This document shows positions 19,806 to 29,013 of a stretch of 52,258 bases of DNA, piece by piece. A program made the position numbers and the translations under genes. Source of the DNA: Burkholderiales bacterium (GTDB lineage Bacteria > Pseudomonadota > Gammaproteobacteria > Burkholderiales > Burkholderiaceae_C); contig JAGWTH010000027.1 of NCBI GenBank assembly GCA_028868995.1, forward strand, positions 1 through 52,258, read 5' to 3'. The notes beneath the pieces were generated by a model. That model saw nothing but the letters and a program-made list of their open reading frames with translations, was not told the origin of the DNA and made no database searches. Within the stretch, counting starts at the first letter, position 1, and every line of letters starts with the position of its first letter.

Positions 19806-21521
19806 ATGCTGAGAATCACCGAGCTGCGACTGCCCCTGGACCATCCGGAGGACGCCCTGCGTCCGGCGGTCGTGCGCCGCCTCGGCATCGCCGATGCGGA
19901 CCTGGCCTCGTTCACCGTCTTCCGGCGCGCCTACGACGCGCGGCGCAAGAGCGCCATCGTCCTGATCTACACGATCGACTGCGAGGTCCGTGACGAGGCG
20001 GCGGTGCTGGCAGCGCTCCCGGGCGACCCGCACTTGAAGCCGGCTCCCGACACCACCTACCGCTTCGTCGGCCACGCGCCCGCCGACTTCCAGGCGCAGC
20101 AGCGGCCGCGGCCGCTGGTGGTGGGCTTCGGCCCCTGCGGCATCTTCGCCGCCCTCCTGCTGGCCCAGATGGGCCTGCGCCCGATCGTGCTGGAGCGCGG
20201 CAAGGAAGTGCGCCAGCGCACCCAGGACACCTGGGGTCTGTGGCGCCGGGGCGTGCTGAACCCGGACTCGAACGTGCAGTTCGGCGAAGGCGGCGCCGGC
20301 ACCTTCAGCGACGGCAAGCTGTGGAGCCAGATCAGCGACCCGCGCCACCTCACGCGCAAGGTGCTCACGGAGTTCGTCAAGGCGGGAGCGCCGGAAGAGA
20401 TCCTGTTCGTGAGCAAGCCGCACATCGGCACCTTCCGGCTGGTGAGCATGGTGGAGAAGATGCGCGCCGAAATCGTCGCGCTGGGCGGCGAGATCCGCTT
20501 CGGCCAGCAGGTGACGGACGTCCTGCTGGAGCCCGAGGGCGAGGCGCTGCGCCTGCGCGGCGTCACGCTCGCCTCGGGCGAGCAGCTGCGCGCCGACCAC
20601 GTGGTGCTCGCGCTCGGCCACAGCGCGCGCGACACCTTCGCCATGCTGCACGAGCGCGGTGTCTTCATGGAAGCCAAGCCCTTCTCGGTCGGCTTCCGCA
20701 TCGAGCATCCGCAGGGCGTGATCGACCGCGCCCGCTTCGGGCCGAACGCGGGCAACACTATCCTGGGCGCGGCCGACTACAAGCTGGTGCACCACGCGGG
20801 CAACGGCCGCGGCGTCTACAGCTTCTGCATGTGCCCCGGCGGCACGGTGGTGGCCGCGACCTCGGAGCCGGAACGCGTCGTCACCAACGGCATGAGCCAG
20901 TACTCGCGCAACGAGCGCAACGCCAATGCCGGCATCGTGGTCGGCATCTCGCCGCAGGACTACCGCCAGGACGGCCGCGCAGAGGGCCCGGTGAACCCGC
21001 TGGACGGCATGCGCTTCCAGCGCTTCTGGGAGTCGCGCGCCTACGAGCTCGGGGAAGGCGGCTACGTCGCACCGGGCCAGCTGGTCGGCGACTTCCTGAA
21101 GGGGCAGCGCAGCACCGCGCTGGGCGGCGTGCTGCCATCGTACAAGCCGGGCGTGCGCATGACCGACCTGGCGCAGCCGGGGCGCGAGAGCCTGCCGACC
21201 TACGTGCTGGAGGCGATCCGCGAGGCCCTTCCCGCCTTCAACCGGCAGATCGCCGGCTTCGCCATGCGCGACGCGGTGCTGACGGGCGTGGAGACGCGGA
21301 CCTCCTCACCGCTGCGCATCACGCGCAACCGGCAGTACGAAAGCGTGAACGTGCGCGGGCTCTACCCCGCCGGGGAAGGCGCGGGGTACGCGGGCGGCAT
21401 CATGTCCGCCGGCGTCGACGGCATCGAGGTCGCCGAAGCGGTCGGCAGATCCATGCTGGGCCTTCCGGCCGACACGCCGGCGGCGCGCGCCGTCGGCCCG
21501 TCGGTGATGCAGGCGACCTGA
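19806..21521 (+). CDS. Uncharacterised FAD-dependent dehydrogenase (COG2509 family)
   Basis: A 571-residue protein of the widespread COG2509 family. An N-terminal domain of about 95 residues precedes the Rossmann fold VVGFGPCGIFAALLLAQMG. VQFGEGGAGTFSDGKL and YPAGEGAGYAGGIMSAGVDG are the family's diagnostic stretches. The start ATG at 19806 gives the family N-terminus MLRITELRLPL; an earlier in-frame ATG at 19791 overlaps the terminator. It converges on the sensor kinase with a 59-bp gap. Substrate unknown. Confidence 0.85.
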   Translation: MLRITELRLPLDHPEDALRPAVVRRLGIADADLASFTVFRRAYDARRKSAIVLIYTIDCEVRDEAAVLAALPGDPHLKPAPDTTYRFVGHAPADFQAQQRPRPLVVGFGPCGIFAALLLAQMGLRPIVLERGKEVRQRTQDTWGLWRRGVLNPDSNVQFGEGGAGTFSDGKLWSQISDPRHLTRKVLTEFVKAGAPEEILFVSKPHIGTFRLVSMVEKMRAEIVALGGEIRFGQQVTDVLLEPEGEALRLRGVTLASGEQLRADHVVLALGHSARDTFAMLHERGVFMEAKPFSVGFRIEHPQGVIDRARFGPNAGNTILGAADYKLVHHAGNGRGVYSFCMCPGGTVVAATSEPERVVTNGMSQYSRNERNANAGIVVGISPQDYRQDGRAEGPVNPLDGMRFQRFWESRAYELGEGGYVAPGQLVGDFLKGQRSTALGGVLPSYKPGVRMTDLAQPGRESLPTYVLEAIREALPAFNRQIAGFAMRDAVLTGVETRTSSPLRITRNRQYESVNVRGLYPAGEGAGYAGGIMSAGVDGIEVAEAVGRSMLGLPADTPAARAVGPSVMQAT

Positions 21522-21580
21522 GGCGCGGCGGGACGGGCCCGGCGTCGCGCCGGCAGCAGCCGCGCTTGCGCCTTCGCCCT

Positions 21581-24397
21581 TCAGTCCCCCAGCGTGAAGC
21601 GGAAAGTGGCCCCCTGGTCGGGCGCACCCTCGGCCCAGATGCGGCCGCCGTGGCGGGCTGCGATCCGGCTGGTGGTGGCCAGGCCGATCCCATGGCCTTC
21701 GAACTCGCTCTCGGAGTGCAGCCGGGAGAACGGCTTGAACAGGCGGTCGGCGTAGGCGGGATCGAAACCCGCACCGTTGTCGCGCACGTAGAAGTGCGCA
21801 TCGGCGCCATCGCCGGAGCGGCCGACCTCGATGCGGATGGTGTCGCGCTGGCGCGAGTACTTCAGCGCATTGCCGACCAGGTTCTGCAGCAGCGTCGCCA
21901 CCAGCGCCGGGTCTCCGGTGGCCGCCAGCCCTTCCTGCACCCGCAGCTCGATCCGGCGGCCCGCCAGCGCCTGGGACTGCAGTTCGAAGGCCTCGTGCAC
22001 CATCCGCGTCAGGTCCAGCGCGCAGCGGTGCACCGGTGCCCGGGAGTGGCGCGACAGCTCCAGCAGCCCCTCGATCATGTCGCGCATCTTGGCGCTCGCA
22101 GCCAGCACGCGGTCCAGGAAGTGCCTGGCCCGGGGGTTCAGGCCCTCGCCGAACTGATGCAACAGGGCAGCGACGAAGGCATCGACGGCCGCCAGGGGCG
22201 CGCGCAGGTCGTGCGAGACGGCATCGCTGAACGACTGCAGTTCGGCGTAGGCTTGCGCGAGGTCCCGCGTGCGCGTCTCGACGCGCGCTTCAAGCTCGTG
22301 CTCCCGCGACTGGGCGTCCGCCAGGGCGCGCTCGCGCGCCGTCACGTCGCGAAAGCTCCAGACCCGGCCGACGACGCCGCCGTCGATGACCATGGGCCGG
22401 GCATGACGCTCGATGAATCGCCCATCGGTCCTTTGGGCCACCGTCGCCTGTCCCCCCGGCCCGTCGGGTGCCCAGCCCAGGCAGGCCAGCAAGGCGGCCT
22501 CCGTCCCTTCGGCGACCACCGCCGCCTCGCCCGCGAGTTCGACCAGCCGTTCGTTCCAGAGCAACAGGCGCCCGTCCTCGCCCGCCGCCGCCATCCCGTT
22601 GTCCGTGGACTGCAACGTGGCCCGCAGCAGGGCCACGTTGCGCTTCAGGTCGTCCTGGGCCTTCTTCAGCCAGGTGATGTCGGTCGACACGCCCAGCACC
22701 GAGTCGACCTCGGCCCCGGCGAAGTTGAAAGGCACCTTGCACATGGCCAGCGTCACGGGTTCGCCCCCGCGCCAGTGCGTCGTGGCCGTGCTGTCGCGGC
22801 GCTGGCCCGTCGCCAGGACTTCCAGGTCGACCCGGCGGATCACCGCGGCGTCCGCGGGATGCAGTCCGAAATCCTCGACCCGGCGCCCCACCACGTCCCC
22901 CGGCCCGGCCGCGCCGAACAGGCGCGCCGTGGCTTCGTTCGCCAGCAGGTAGCGGCCCTCGGGGTCCTTGGCGTAGATGGCGTGCGGCACGAGGTCGATG
23001 ATGTCGCGCAGGCGCCGTTCGCTGTCCCGCAGCGCGAGCTGGGCGGCGCGCCGCTCGGTCACGTCGCTCAGGATCGTCAGCATCTGCCTGCGGCCTCCGC
23101 GCTCGAACGATGCCGTGCTGACCTCGAGCTCCAGCGCCGCCCCGTCCAGTCGCCTGGCCGGCAGGGGCGCGGCCGACTGGACGGCTGGACGGTCGGCTGG
23201 GCAGTCAAGCAATTCACGGGCCTGGGCGCGTGACGCTTCCTCGAACCGGTCCAGCAGCCGCAGTCCGGCCAGGTCCTCGCTCCGGGCCGCGCCGAGCACA
23301 CGCCGGGCCGCCTCGTTGGCGAGCGTGACCACGCCATCGGTGTGGACGAGCACCGGCTCCGGGCTCTGGTCGAACAGTAGGCGCAGGCGCGCCTCGCTCT
23401 CCCGCAGCCTCCGCTCGGCTTCCTTGCGCGCCGTGATGTCCTCCGCCACGCCGGCGATCCGGTACACGTAGCCGCGCGCGTCGTGCACCGGGAAGGCACG
23501 GTCGCGAATCCAGCAGACGCTGCCGTCCGGACGGACGATCCGGTACTCCTCGTCATAGCCTCCCGCGGGCTGCAAGGGCAGGCGGCCCAGGACCCGCTCG
23601 CGATCGTCCGGGTGCACCGCGTCCAGCCAGTCCTCCGGCCGTGCCATCAGGGCCTGCGGGGAGCGCCCCCAGACCGTCGCGTAGGCCGGGTTGACATAGA
23701 GGATGCTGTTCTTCTCCCGGTCGGTCAGCCAGAACACCTCGCTGATGCTGTCCGCCAGTTGCCGAAAGCGCAGCTCGCTCTCGCGCTGGCCGGCGACGGC
23801 CGCCCCTTCCCTCCGCAGCGAGCGCACCGCACCCGCCATGATGACGACCAGCAGACCGGCCGAGGCAGCGAGAACGGCCCAGAACACCCGCGACTGGCGA
23901 CTCCGCAGGTCGAGCAACTGGGCGCGCGCCTGGCGGTCGGCCTCCAGGGCGAAGCCGTCGAGCCGGGCGAAGGCCACGCGCAGTTCGACCTGCTCGCGGG
24001 CGTCAGGCAGCCGACCCTGCTCCACGAGGCCCGAAAACCGGCCGAGCTCCCGGTCGACATTGCGTGCGAAGGCATCGTCGTCCAGCTTCGGCAGCACCTG
24101 CCGGAATTCCGCGATCCCCTGCGCCATCAGCACCGGGCCGCGCGCGCGGTCCCAGGGGGAATCGCTCCCGCCGCCGAGCATCGTGTGCATGAACCCCTGG
24201 TAGAGGTCGATGCGGGCCTGCCGCAGCTCCCGCACGAACGAGGAGGCCCGCCGGAGCGCGCGCTCCTGCGACCCATGCAGGGCGAACATCGAAGTGCACA
24301 CGAGGACGGACGCGACGAACGACACCAACACCCATCCGGCGCCCGGCCCGACCCAGGGCCCGGAAACCGCAGGCGAGGTCGCTCGGGTCATCGTCAC
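21581..24397 (-). CDS. Multi-PAS membrane sensor histidine kinase
   Basis: A 938-residue kinase. Transmembrane segments near residues 22-42 and 172-195 enclose a helical extracytoplasmic domain. Four PAS domains follow (about 205-330, 335-455, 460-580, 590-700). The HisKA box SHDLRAPL carries the phospho-accepting His, and the ATPase domain carries LVGNALKYS, VRDNGAGFD and GHGIGLATT. There is no receiver domain and no response regulator next to it. The GTG start overlaps the stop of the binding-protein gene by 4 nt (GTGA), so the two are made together. The binding protein probably presents the signal to the sensor domain; the signal is unknown. Confidence 0.9.
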   Translation of the reverse strand: MTMTRATSPAVSGPWVGPGAGWVLVSFVASVLVCTSMFALHGSQERALRRASSFVRELRQARIDLYQGFMHTMLGGGSDSPWDRARGPVLMAQGIAEFRQVLPKLDDDAFARNVDRELGRFSGLVEQGRLPDAREQVELRVAFARLDGFALEADRQARAQLLDLRSRQSRVFWAVLAASAGLLVVIMAGAVRSLRREGAAVAGQRESELRFRQLADSISEVFWLTDREKNSILYVNPAYATVWGRSPQALMARPEDWLDAVHPDDRERVLGRLPLQPAGGYDEEYRIVRPDGSVCWIRDRAFPVHDARGYVYRIAGVAEDITARKEAERRLRESEARLRLLFDQSPEPVLVHTDGVVTLANEAARRVLGAARSEDLAGLRLLDRFEEASRAQARELLDCPADRPAVQSAAPLPARRLDGAALELEVSTASFERGGRRQMLTILSDVTERRAAQLALRDSERRLRDIIDLVPHAIYAKDPEGRYLLANEATARLFGAAGPGDVVGRRVEDFGLHPADAAVIRRVDLEVLATGQRRDSTATTHWRGGEPVTLAMCKVPFNFAGAEVDSVLGVSTDITWLKKAQDDLKRNVALLRATLQSTDNGMAAAGEDGRLLLWNERLVELAGEAAVVAEGTEAALLACLGWAPDGPGGQATVAQRTDGRFIERHARPMVIDGGVVGRVWSFRDVTARERALADAQSREHELEARVETRTRDLAQAYAELQSFSDAVSHDLRAPLAAVDAFVAALLHQFGEGLNPRARHFLDRVLAASAKMRDMIEGLLELSRHSRAPVHRCALDLTRMVHEAFELQSQALAGRRIELRVQEGLAATGDPALVATLLQNLVGNALKYSRQRDTIRIEVGRSGDGADAHFYVRDNGAGFDPAYADRLFKPFSRLHSESEFEGHGIGLATTSRIAARHGGRIWAEGAPDQGATFRFTLGD

Positions 24398-25233
24398 GGT
24401 GTGCGGGGGGCTTCCGGCACGTCGCTCGCCTGGAAGCCGAAGGCCGCGATTTCCCGCAGGTGCTCCGCCGTTCCCAGCACCTGCGCCTGAGCCCGGTTCC
24501 AGGCCGCGACGAGGTCCCGGTCACCCGGGCGGAACGCCGCGGCAACCAGGTGAACGCCGTCCGGATCGGTGGCCGCGATGGCCTGCAGCCGGTGGTTCTG
24601 CCCGGCCATCGTGCGCACGGTGGGCAGCGACAGGGCGAGCACGTCGACGGCCCCCGTCTCCACGGCAGTCTCGCCAGCACGCGCGTCCGGCACGGTGACC
24701 AGATGCGGTACCCCCAGGGCCCGCAGCCGCCGCTCCTCCTCCGAACCGCCCAGGACGGCCACCCGCAGCCGCGCAAGATCCTTGAGCTGCGCCATGGATC
24801 GCAATCCCGCGGGATTGCCGCGGGGAACGAGCAGGCCGGGACGCACCCGCAGTTTCGGCGCCGCGAAGCGTACGAGGCGCGCGCGCTCCGGGGTCACGAA
24901 CAGGCCCGCCGCGACCATGTCGAACCGGCCGTCCAGCAGGTCGGGGATCAGCTCGTCGAAGTCGGTCTGGACCCAACGGGTCTTCCAGCCGAGCCGGGAG
25001 GCCACCAGGCGCGCCGTCTCGGCGCTCTCGCCAGAGACACGCCCCCCTGGCGTGACGAACGCATACGGGGCCTCCACCGCGTAGCCTATACGCACGAAAC
25101 CCCGTTCCCGGATGCGCCCCAGCGCATCCGGCCTCTCGGTCCACCAGAACAGGGCCGACAGCCCAGCGAGGAGCACGCTCGCAGCCAGCAGCCAGAGCCA
25201 CCGGCGCCGCGGGCCCCCCGGCCCGACATTCAA
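24394..25233 (-). CDS. Periplasmic solute-binding protein, amino-acid type (SBP family 3), likely sensor accessory
   Basis: About 279 residues. An N-terminal Arg-rich stretch and one hydrophobic segment (WLWLLAASVLLAGLSALFW) form a signal anchor. The family 3 binding domain follows (IRERGFVRIGYAVEAPYAF, FDELIPDLLDGRFDMVAAGLFVT). I place the start at the TTG at 25233, with AAGGGAG 5 nt upstream; the TTG at 25248 gives 5 more residues but lacks a good ribosome-binding site. No permease or ATPase genes accompany it, and it overlaps the histidine kinase start. A sensing role rather than transport is therefore likely. Confidence 0.8.
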   Translation of the reverse strand: MNVGPGGPRRRWLWLLAASVLLAGLSALFWWTERPDALGRIRERGFVRIGYAVEAPYAFVTPGGRVSGESAETARLVASRLGWKTRWVQTDFDELIPDLLDGRFDMVAAGLFVTPERARLVRFAAPKLRVRPGLLVPRGNPAGLRSMAQLKDLARLRVAVLGGSEEERRLRALGVPHLVTVPDARAGETAVETGAVDVLALSLPTVRTMAGQNHRLQAIAATDPDGVHLVAAAFRPGDRDLVAAWNRAQAQVLGTAEHLREIAAFGFQASDVPEAPRTP

Positions 25234-25436
25234 AGCGACTCCCTTCAAAACAGCTTGTTGTTGCGGCTCATCATAGGGCCCCGCCCGGAATTCGCGAACG
25301 CAAAGGCCTCATGGGGTCGCGGTTGTCGGCAGGATTCCACGGGCCGGCGCCGGGTCCCTTGGGCTGACAGCCCCGGCCAGGCCGAGCCGCCACCAGCCCA
25401 TCCGTGTTTCCACCTGAGGCGCAGGGGCGGTGCGGC

Positions 25437-25445
25437 TGGTATATT
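25437..25445 (+). promoter_or_regulatory. Extended -10 promoter of phaZ
   Basis: TGGTATATT combines a TGn extension with a -10 hexamer (TATATT) 24 nt before the phaZ ATG, so the transcript would have a short leader. It directly abuts and overlaps a perfect palindrome. Confidence 0.55.
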
Positions 25446-25454
25446 GCACTGCAA
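25444..25454 (+). promoter_or_regulatory. Palindromic operator over the phaZ promoter (candidate PhaR site)
   Basis: TTGCACTGCAA is a perfect 11-bp palindrome around a central C. It overlaps the last bases of the -10 and the expected transcription start. TGCA-rich palindromes of this form are, as I recall, associated with PhaR, the PHA-granule-responsive repressor. The assignment rests on that recall and on the gene controlled. Confidence 0.5.
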
Positions 25455-25468
25455 CAACGGGAGTTCCC

Positions 25469-26836
25469 ATGCTCTACCAGATCTACGAAGCACAGCGCTC
25501 CCTGATGGAGCCCTTCGCCGACTTCGCGCAGGCCGCCTCCAAGCTGTACAGCAACCCGCTCACGCCCTTCGGCCAGAACCCGTTCGCCCAGCGCATGTCC
25601 GCGGCGTACGACCTGATGTACCGGCTCGGCAAGGACTACGAGAAGCCCGAGTTCGGCATCAAGACCGTGGACGTCGACGGCGTGGAAGTCGCCATCCACG
25701 AGCGCGTGGAGCTCGACAAGCCGTTCTGCGAGCTGCGCCGCTTCAAGCGCTTCTCCGACGACCCGGCCACGCTCACCCGGCTCAAGCAGCAGCCGGCCGT
25801 CCTGATCGTGGCGCCGCTTTCGGGCCACTACGCCACGCTGCTGCGCGACACGGTGCGCACCATGCTGCGCGACCACAAGGTCTACATCACCGACTGGCGC
25901 AATGCCCGCCTGGTGCCGCTGGACCAGGGCAGCTTCACGCTGGACGACTACGTCAACGACGTGCAGGACTTCATCCGCCACGTGCAGAAGGCCTACGGCA
26001 ACTGCCACGTGATCAGCGTGTGCCAGCCGACGGTGCCGGTGCTGGCGGCGGTTTCCCTGATGGCCAGCCGGGGCGAGCCGACGCCGCTCACGATGACCAT
26101 GATGGGCGGCCCCATCGATGCGCGCAAGTCGCCGACCGCGGTGAACAACCTGGCGATGAACAAGAGCTACGACTGGTTCGAGAACAACGTGATCTACCGG
26201 GTCCCGCCCTCGTATCCCGGCTCCGGCCGCCGCGTCTACCCCGGCTTCCTGCAGTACTCGGGCTTCGTGGCGATGAACCCGGATCGGCACCTGTCCAGCC
26301 ACTACGACTACTTCAAGCACCTGATCGCCGGCGACGACGCCTCGGCCGAGGCGCACCGCCAGTTCTACGACGAATACAACGCGGTCCTGGACATGGACGC
26401 GGACTACTACCTCGACACCATCCGGGTGGTGTTCCAGGAGTTCCGGCTGGTGCATGGCACCTGGGACGTGATGAGCCCTGCAGGCAAGCTCGAGCGGGTG
26501 CGCCCGCAGGACATCCGCACCAGCGCCCACCTGACGGTGGAGGGCGAGCTGGACGACATCTCCGGTTCCGGCCAGACCGCGGCCGCCCACGGGCTGTGCA
26601 CCGGCGTGCCGAAGTCGCGCCAGAAGCACCTCGAGGTCAAGGGCGCCGGCCATTACGGCATCTTCAGCGGCCGTCGCTGGCGCGAGACCGTCTACCCCCA
26701 GGTGCGCGACTTCATCAGGCAGTTCGACGAGCCCGCCGCAGGCGCCCGCAAGGGCGCGGCGCGCAAGGCCGTGGCCGCGGAGCGTGGCGCCGCCCCGGCG
26801 CGTACCTCCGCCGCGGCGCGCGCCCGCCGCCAGTGA
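25469..26836 (+). CDS. phaZ: Intracellular polyhydroxybutyrate depolymerase
   Basis: A 455-residue alpha/beta hydrolase of the intracellular PHB depolymerase family, active on native granules. The nucleophile is a Cys in the modified lipase box VCQPT, as in Ralstonia PhaZ1. The C-terminal His lies in KGAGHYGIFSGRRW. It starts MLYQIYEAQRSLMEPF, with GGGAG upstream. The C-terminus extends into an Ala/Arg-rich basic tail of about 40 residues that may help attachment to granules (inference). The stop overlaps the GTG of the ferredoxin-like gene downstream. Confidence 0.93.
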   Translation: MLYQIYEAQRSLMEPFADFAQAASKLYSNPLTPFGQNPFAQRMSAAYDLMYRLGKDYEKPEFGIKTVDVDGVEVAIHERVELDKPFCELRRFKRFSDDPATLTRLKQQPAVLIVAPLSGHYATLLRDTVRTMLRDHKVYITDWRNARLVPLDQGSFTLDDYVNDVQDFIRHVQKAYGNCHVISVCQPTVPVLAAVSLMASRGEPTPLTMTMMGGPIDARKSPTAVNNLAMNKSYDWFENNVIYRVPPSYPGSGRRVYPGFLQYSGFVAMNPDRHLSSHYDYFKHLIAGDDASAEAHRQFYDEYNAVLDMDADYYLDTIRVVFQEFRLVHGTWDVMSPAGKLERVRPQDIRTSAHLTVEGELDDISGSGQTAAAHGLCTGVPKSRQKHLEVKGAGHYGIFSGRRWRETVYPQVRDFIRQFDEPAAGARKGAARKAVAAERGAAPARTSAAARARRQ

Positions 26837-27486
26837 GCCCGGAGGCGGCCCGCCTGCACGCCGCCCTGCCCCAGACCCAGTGCACGCGCTGCGGCTACCC
26901 CGACTGCGCGGGCTACGCCGAGGCCATCGCGGCCGGCGCGGCCGGGATCAATCGCTGCCCGCCCGGGGGCGCCGAGGGCATCGGGCGCCTGGCCGGGATC
27001 ACCCGGCGGCCCCCCGTGCCCCTGGATCCGGAGGTGGGCCCGGAAGGCCCGCGCCGGATGGCCGTCATCGACGAGAACTGGTGCATCGGCTGCACCCTGT
27101 GCCTGGACGCCTGCCCCACCGACGCGATCCTGGGCGGCAACAAGCGCATGCACACGGTGATCGAGGCGCACTGCACCGGCTGCGAGCTGTGCGTTCCGGC
27201 CTGCCCGGTCGACTGCATCTCGCTGGAAGACGCCAGCGGCGAACGGACGGGCTGGGACGCCTGGTCGCAGGCGCAGGCCGCTGCGGCGCTGACGCGCTAC
27301 GAGGCCCGCAAGCAGCGCCTGGTGCGCGAGGAAGCCGATCACGCCGAACGCATGGAACAGAGGGCCCGAGCCAAGCTGGCCGACCTGCCGGCGCTCACGC
27401 ACGGCGCGGAGGGCGCCGAGCTGGCACGCAAGAAGGCGGTGATCGAGGCCGCGCTGGCGCGGGCTCGGGCGAAGCGGGGCGGCTAG
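26833..27486 (+). CDS. rnfB: RnfB-like electron-transport ferredoxin subunit
   Basis: A 217-residue protein. An N-terminal Fe-S domain (CTRCGYPDCAGYAEAI) is followed by two classic [4Fe-4S] ferredoxin motifs, CIGCTLCLDACP and CTGCELCVPACP, then a long charged helical tail. It lacks the N-terminal membrane anchor of complete RnfB, as is common for betaproteobacterial RnfB/RsxB annotated next to unrelated genes. The GTG start overlaps the phaZ stop (GTGA). No other rnf genes are in view, so membership of a full Rnf complex is not supported. It ends convergently with the CBS gene, the two stop codons sharing CTAG. Confidence 0.82.
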   Translation: MSPEAARLHAALPQTQCTRCGYPDCAGYAEAIAAGAAGINRCPPGGAEGIGRLAGITRRPPVPLDPEVGPEGPRRMAVIDENWCIGCTLCLDACPTDAILGGNKRMHTVIEAHCTGCELCVPACPVDCISLEDASGERTGWDAWSQAQAAAALTRYEARKQRLVREEADHAERMEQRARAKLADLPALTHGAEGAELARKKAVIEAALARARAKRGG

Positions 27487-27923
27487 CCCAGCGCGTCGTT
27501 CACCTGCTCGTGGAACTCCGCCTCGCCCAGGGCGGCGCTCAGTTCGCGCGGCAGCGCGTCCCGGCTGGAGAAAACGCCCAGGATGCGGCGGTCCGGGCCC
27601 ACGATGGGCAGGTGGCGGAAGCCCCGCTCCAGCATGATCACCACCGCATCCGAAACCCGGGTGTCGGGGGGCACGCAAACGGGGTTGGCGGTCATCACCT
27701 GCGCCAGCGTGGTCTGCTTCGGATCCAGCGCGCGGGCGAGCACCCGGGTCATCAGGTCCCGCTCCGTCACGATGCCGAGCAGCCGGTCGGGCGGCTCCAT
27801 CACCAGGACGCTGCCGCAGTTGGCCCGGGTCATGACGCAGGCGGCGTCCCAGACGCTGGCATTCGGCCCGAGGCTCAGGACGTGCTTCTTCGGGATGGAC
27901 TGGAAGACGGTGCGTTCGGCCAT
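27483..27923 (-). CDS. Tandem CBS-domain protein
   Basis: A 146-residue stand-alone pair of CBS domains (about 18-72 and 82-135; LLGIVTERDLMTRVL and ILGVFSSRDALPREL are the domain-end motifs). Such modules bind adenosyl nucleotides and regulate partners. The start MAERTVFQSIP has GGAG upstream; an upstream in-frame extension is rejected. It follows the Kor beta-subunit gene in the same direction (34 nt), so it may be co-expressed with the oxidoreductase. Confidence 0.85.
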   Translation of the reverse strand: MAERTVFQSIPKKHVLSLGPNASVWDAACVMTRANCGSVLVMEPPDRLLGIVTERDLMTRVLARALDPKQTTLAQVMTANPVCVPPDTRVSDAVVIMLERGFRHLPIVGPDRRILGVFSSRDALPRELSAALGEAEFHEQVNDALG

Positions 27924-27957
27924 GGCCAACTCCTTGCGCGGCGGACTGCGCGCGGCC

Positions 27958-29013
27958 TCAGCGCAATGATGCGTTGATCTTCGCCAGCGCGCCAGTCCCC
28001 GGGCACAGCTCGGTGGCATCCAGCGCGTTGAGCGGCCGCGCCGTCGTGTTGAGCGCGGTGTGCAGGTCGGTGGCCAGCGGGTCCACGTACAGCAGGCCGG
28101 TGAGGATCTCGCCGCGCGCATGGTGCGACTGCATGTAGGCCATGGCCGAATTGCGGTCGGTCGGGTCGTAGTCCGGCTGCAGGCTGCGCAGGCGCAGCAG
28201 CGTGCCGTCGTGCTGGCGCACGTCCACCACCTCCCCGGGCGCGATGCTGGCCGTGATCTCCTCGCGCGGCGTGATGAAGTCGATGCGGCTCACCGACTCG
28301 TTGTGCTCGCGCACGTAGTCGTAGCTCTTGGTGCTGCCCGGGTGGTTGTTGAACGCCATGCAGGGGCTGATGACGTCGATGAAGGCCGCGCCGCCGTGGC
28401 TGAGCGCGCCCTTGATCAGCGGCACCAGCTGCGCCTTGTTGCCGGAGAAGCCCCGGCCCACGTAGGTCGCGCCCAGCTGCAGCGCCAGCGCCACCAGGTC
28501 CACCGGGCTGTCGGTGTTCACCACGCCCTTCTTGCTCTTGCTGCCGCTGTCGGCGGTGGCGGAGAACTGGCCCTTGGTGAGGCCGTAGACGCCGTTGTTC
28601 TCGACGATGTAGGCCATGCGCACGCCGCGGCGCATCGCATGCGCGAACTGGCCCAGGCCGATGGAGGCCGAATCGCCGTCGCCCGACACGCCCAGGTACA
28701 GCAGGTCCCGGTTGGCCAGGTTGGCCCCGGTCAGCACCGAGGGCATGCGGCCATGCACCGTGTTGAAGCCGTGCGAGGCGCCCAGGAAGTAGTCCGGCGT
28801 CTTGGAGCTGCAGCCGATGCCCGACAGCTTGGCCACGCGGTGCGGCTGGATGTCCAGCTCCCAGCAGGCCTGGATGATGGCCGCGGAGATGGAGTCGTGG
28901 CCGCAGCCGGCGCACAGGGTGGAGATCTTGCCCTCGTAGTCGCGCCGGGTGTAGCCCACCCGGTTCTTCTCCAGGCTGGGGTGGTGCAGCGCCGGCTTGG
29001 CGATGTAGGTCAT
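27958..29013 (-). CDS. korB: 2-oxoacid:acceptor oxidoreductase beta subunit (KorB-like)
   Basis: A 351-residue thiamine-diphosphate subunit. STLCAGCGHDSIS supplies the Cys pair of the Fe-S site, and GVSGDGDSASIGLGQF with VENNGVYGLT forms the ThDP/Mg site. It is homologous to the beta subunits of 2-oxoglutarate and pyruvate:ferredoxin oxidoreductases. The ATG overlaps the alpha-subunit stop by 4 nt. Together with the next two genes it forms a KorABC-type enzyme, probably decarboxylating 2-oxoglutarate to succinyl-CoA. Substrate choice is inferred from homology. Confidence 0.88.
   Translation of the reverse strand: MTYIAKPALHHPSLEKNRVGYTRRDYEGKISTLCAGCGHDSISAAIIQACWELDIQPHRVAKLSGIGCSSKTPDYFLGASHGFNTVHGRMPSVLTGANLANRDLLYLGVSGDGDSASIGLGQFAHAMRRGVRMAYIVENNGVYGLTKGQFSATADSGSKSKKGVVNTDSPVDLVALALQLGATYVGRGFSGNKAQLVPLIKGALSHGGAAFIDVISPCMAFNNHPGSTKSYDYVREHNESVSRIDFITPREEITASIAPGEVVDVRQHDGTLLRLRSLQPDYDPTDRNSAMAYMQSHHARGEILTGLLYVDPLATDLHTALNTTARPLNALDATELCPGTGALAKINASLR

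Noticed and set aside
21539..21553. Hairpin between the COG2509 gene and the sensor kinase as a bidirectional terminator
   Set aside because: The 6-bp GC stem has no T-tract on either strand, so termination cannot be supported.
25245..25493. 82-codon minus-strand frame across the phaZ promoter
   Set aside because: It overlaps the phaZ start and the binding-protein leader, has no ribosome-binding site and shows no recognisable features.
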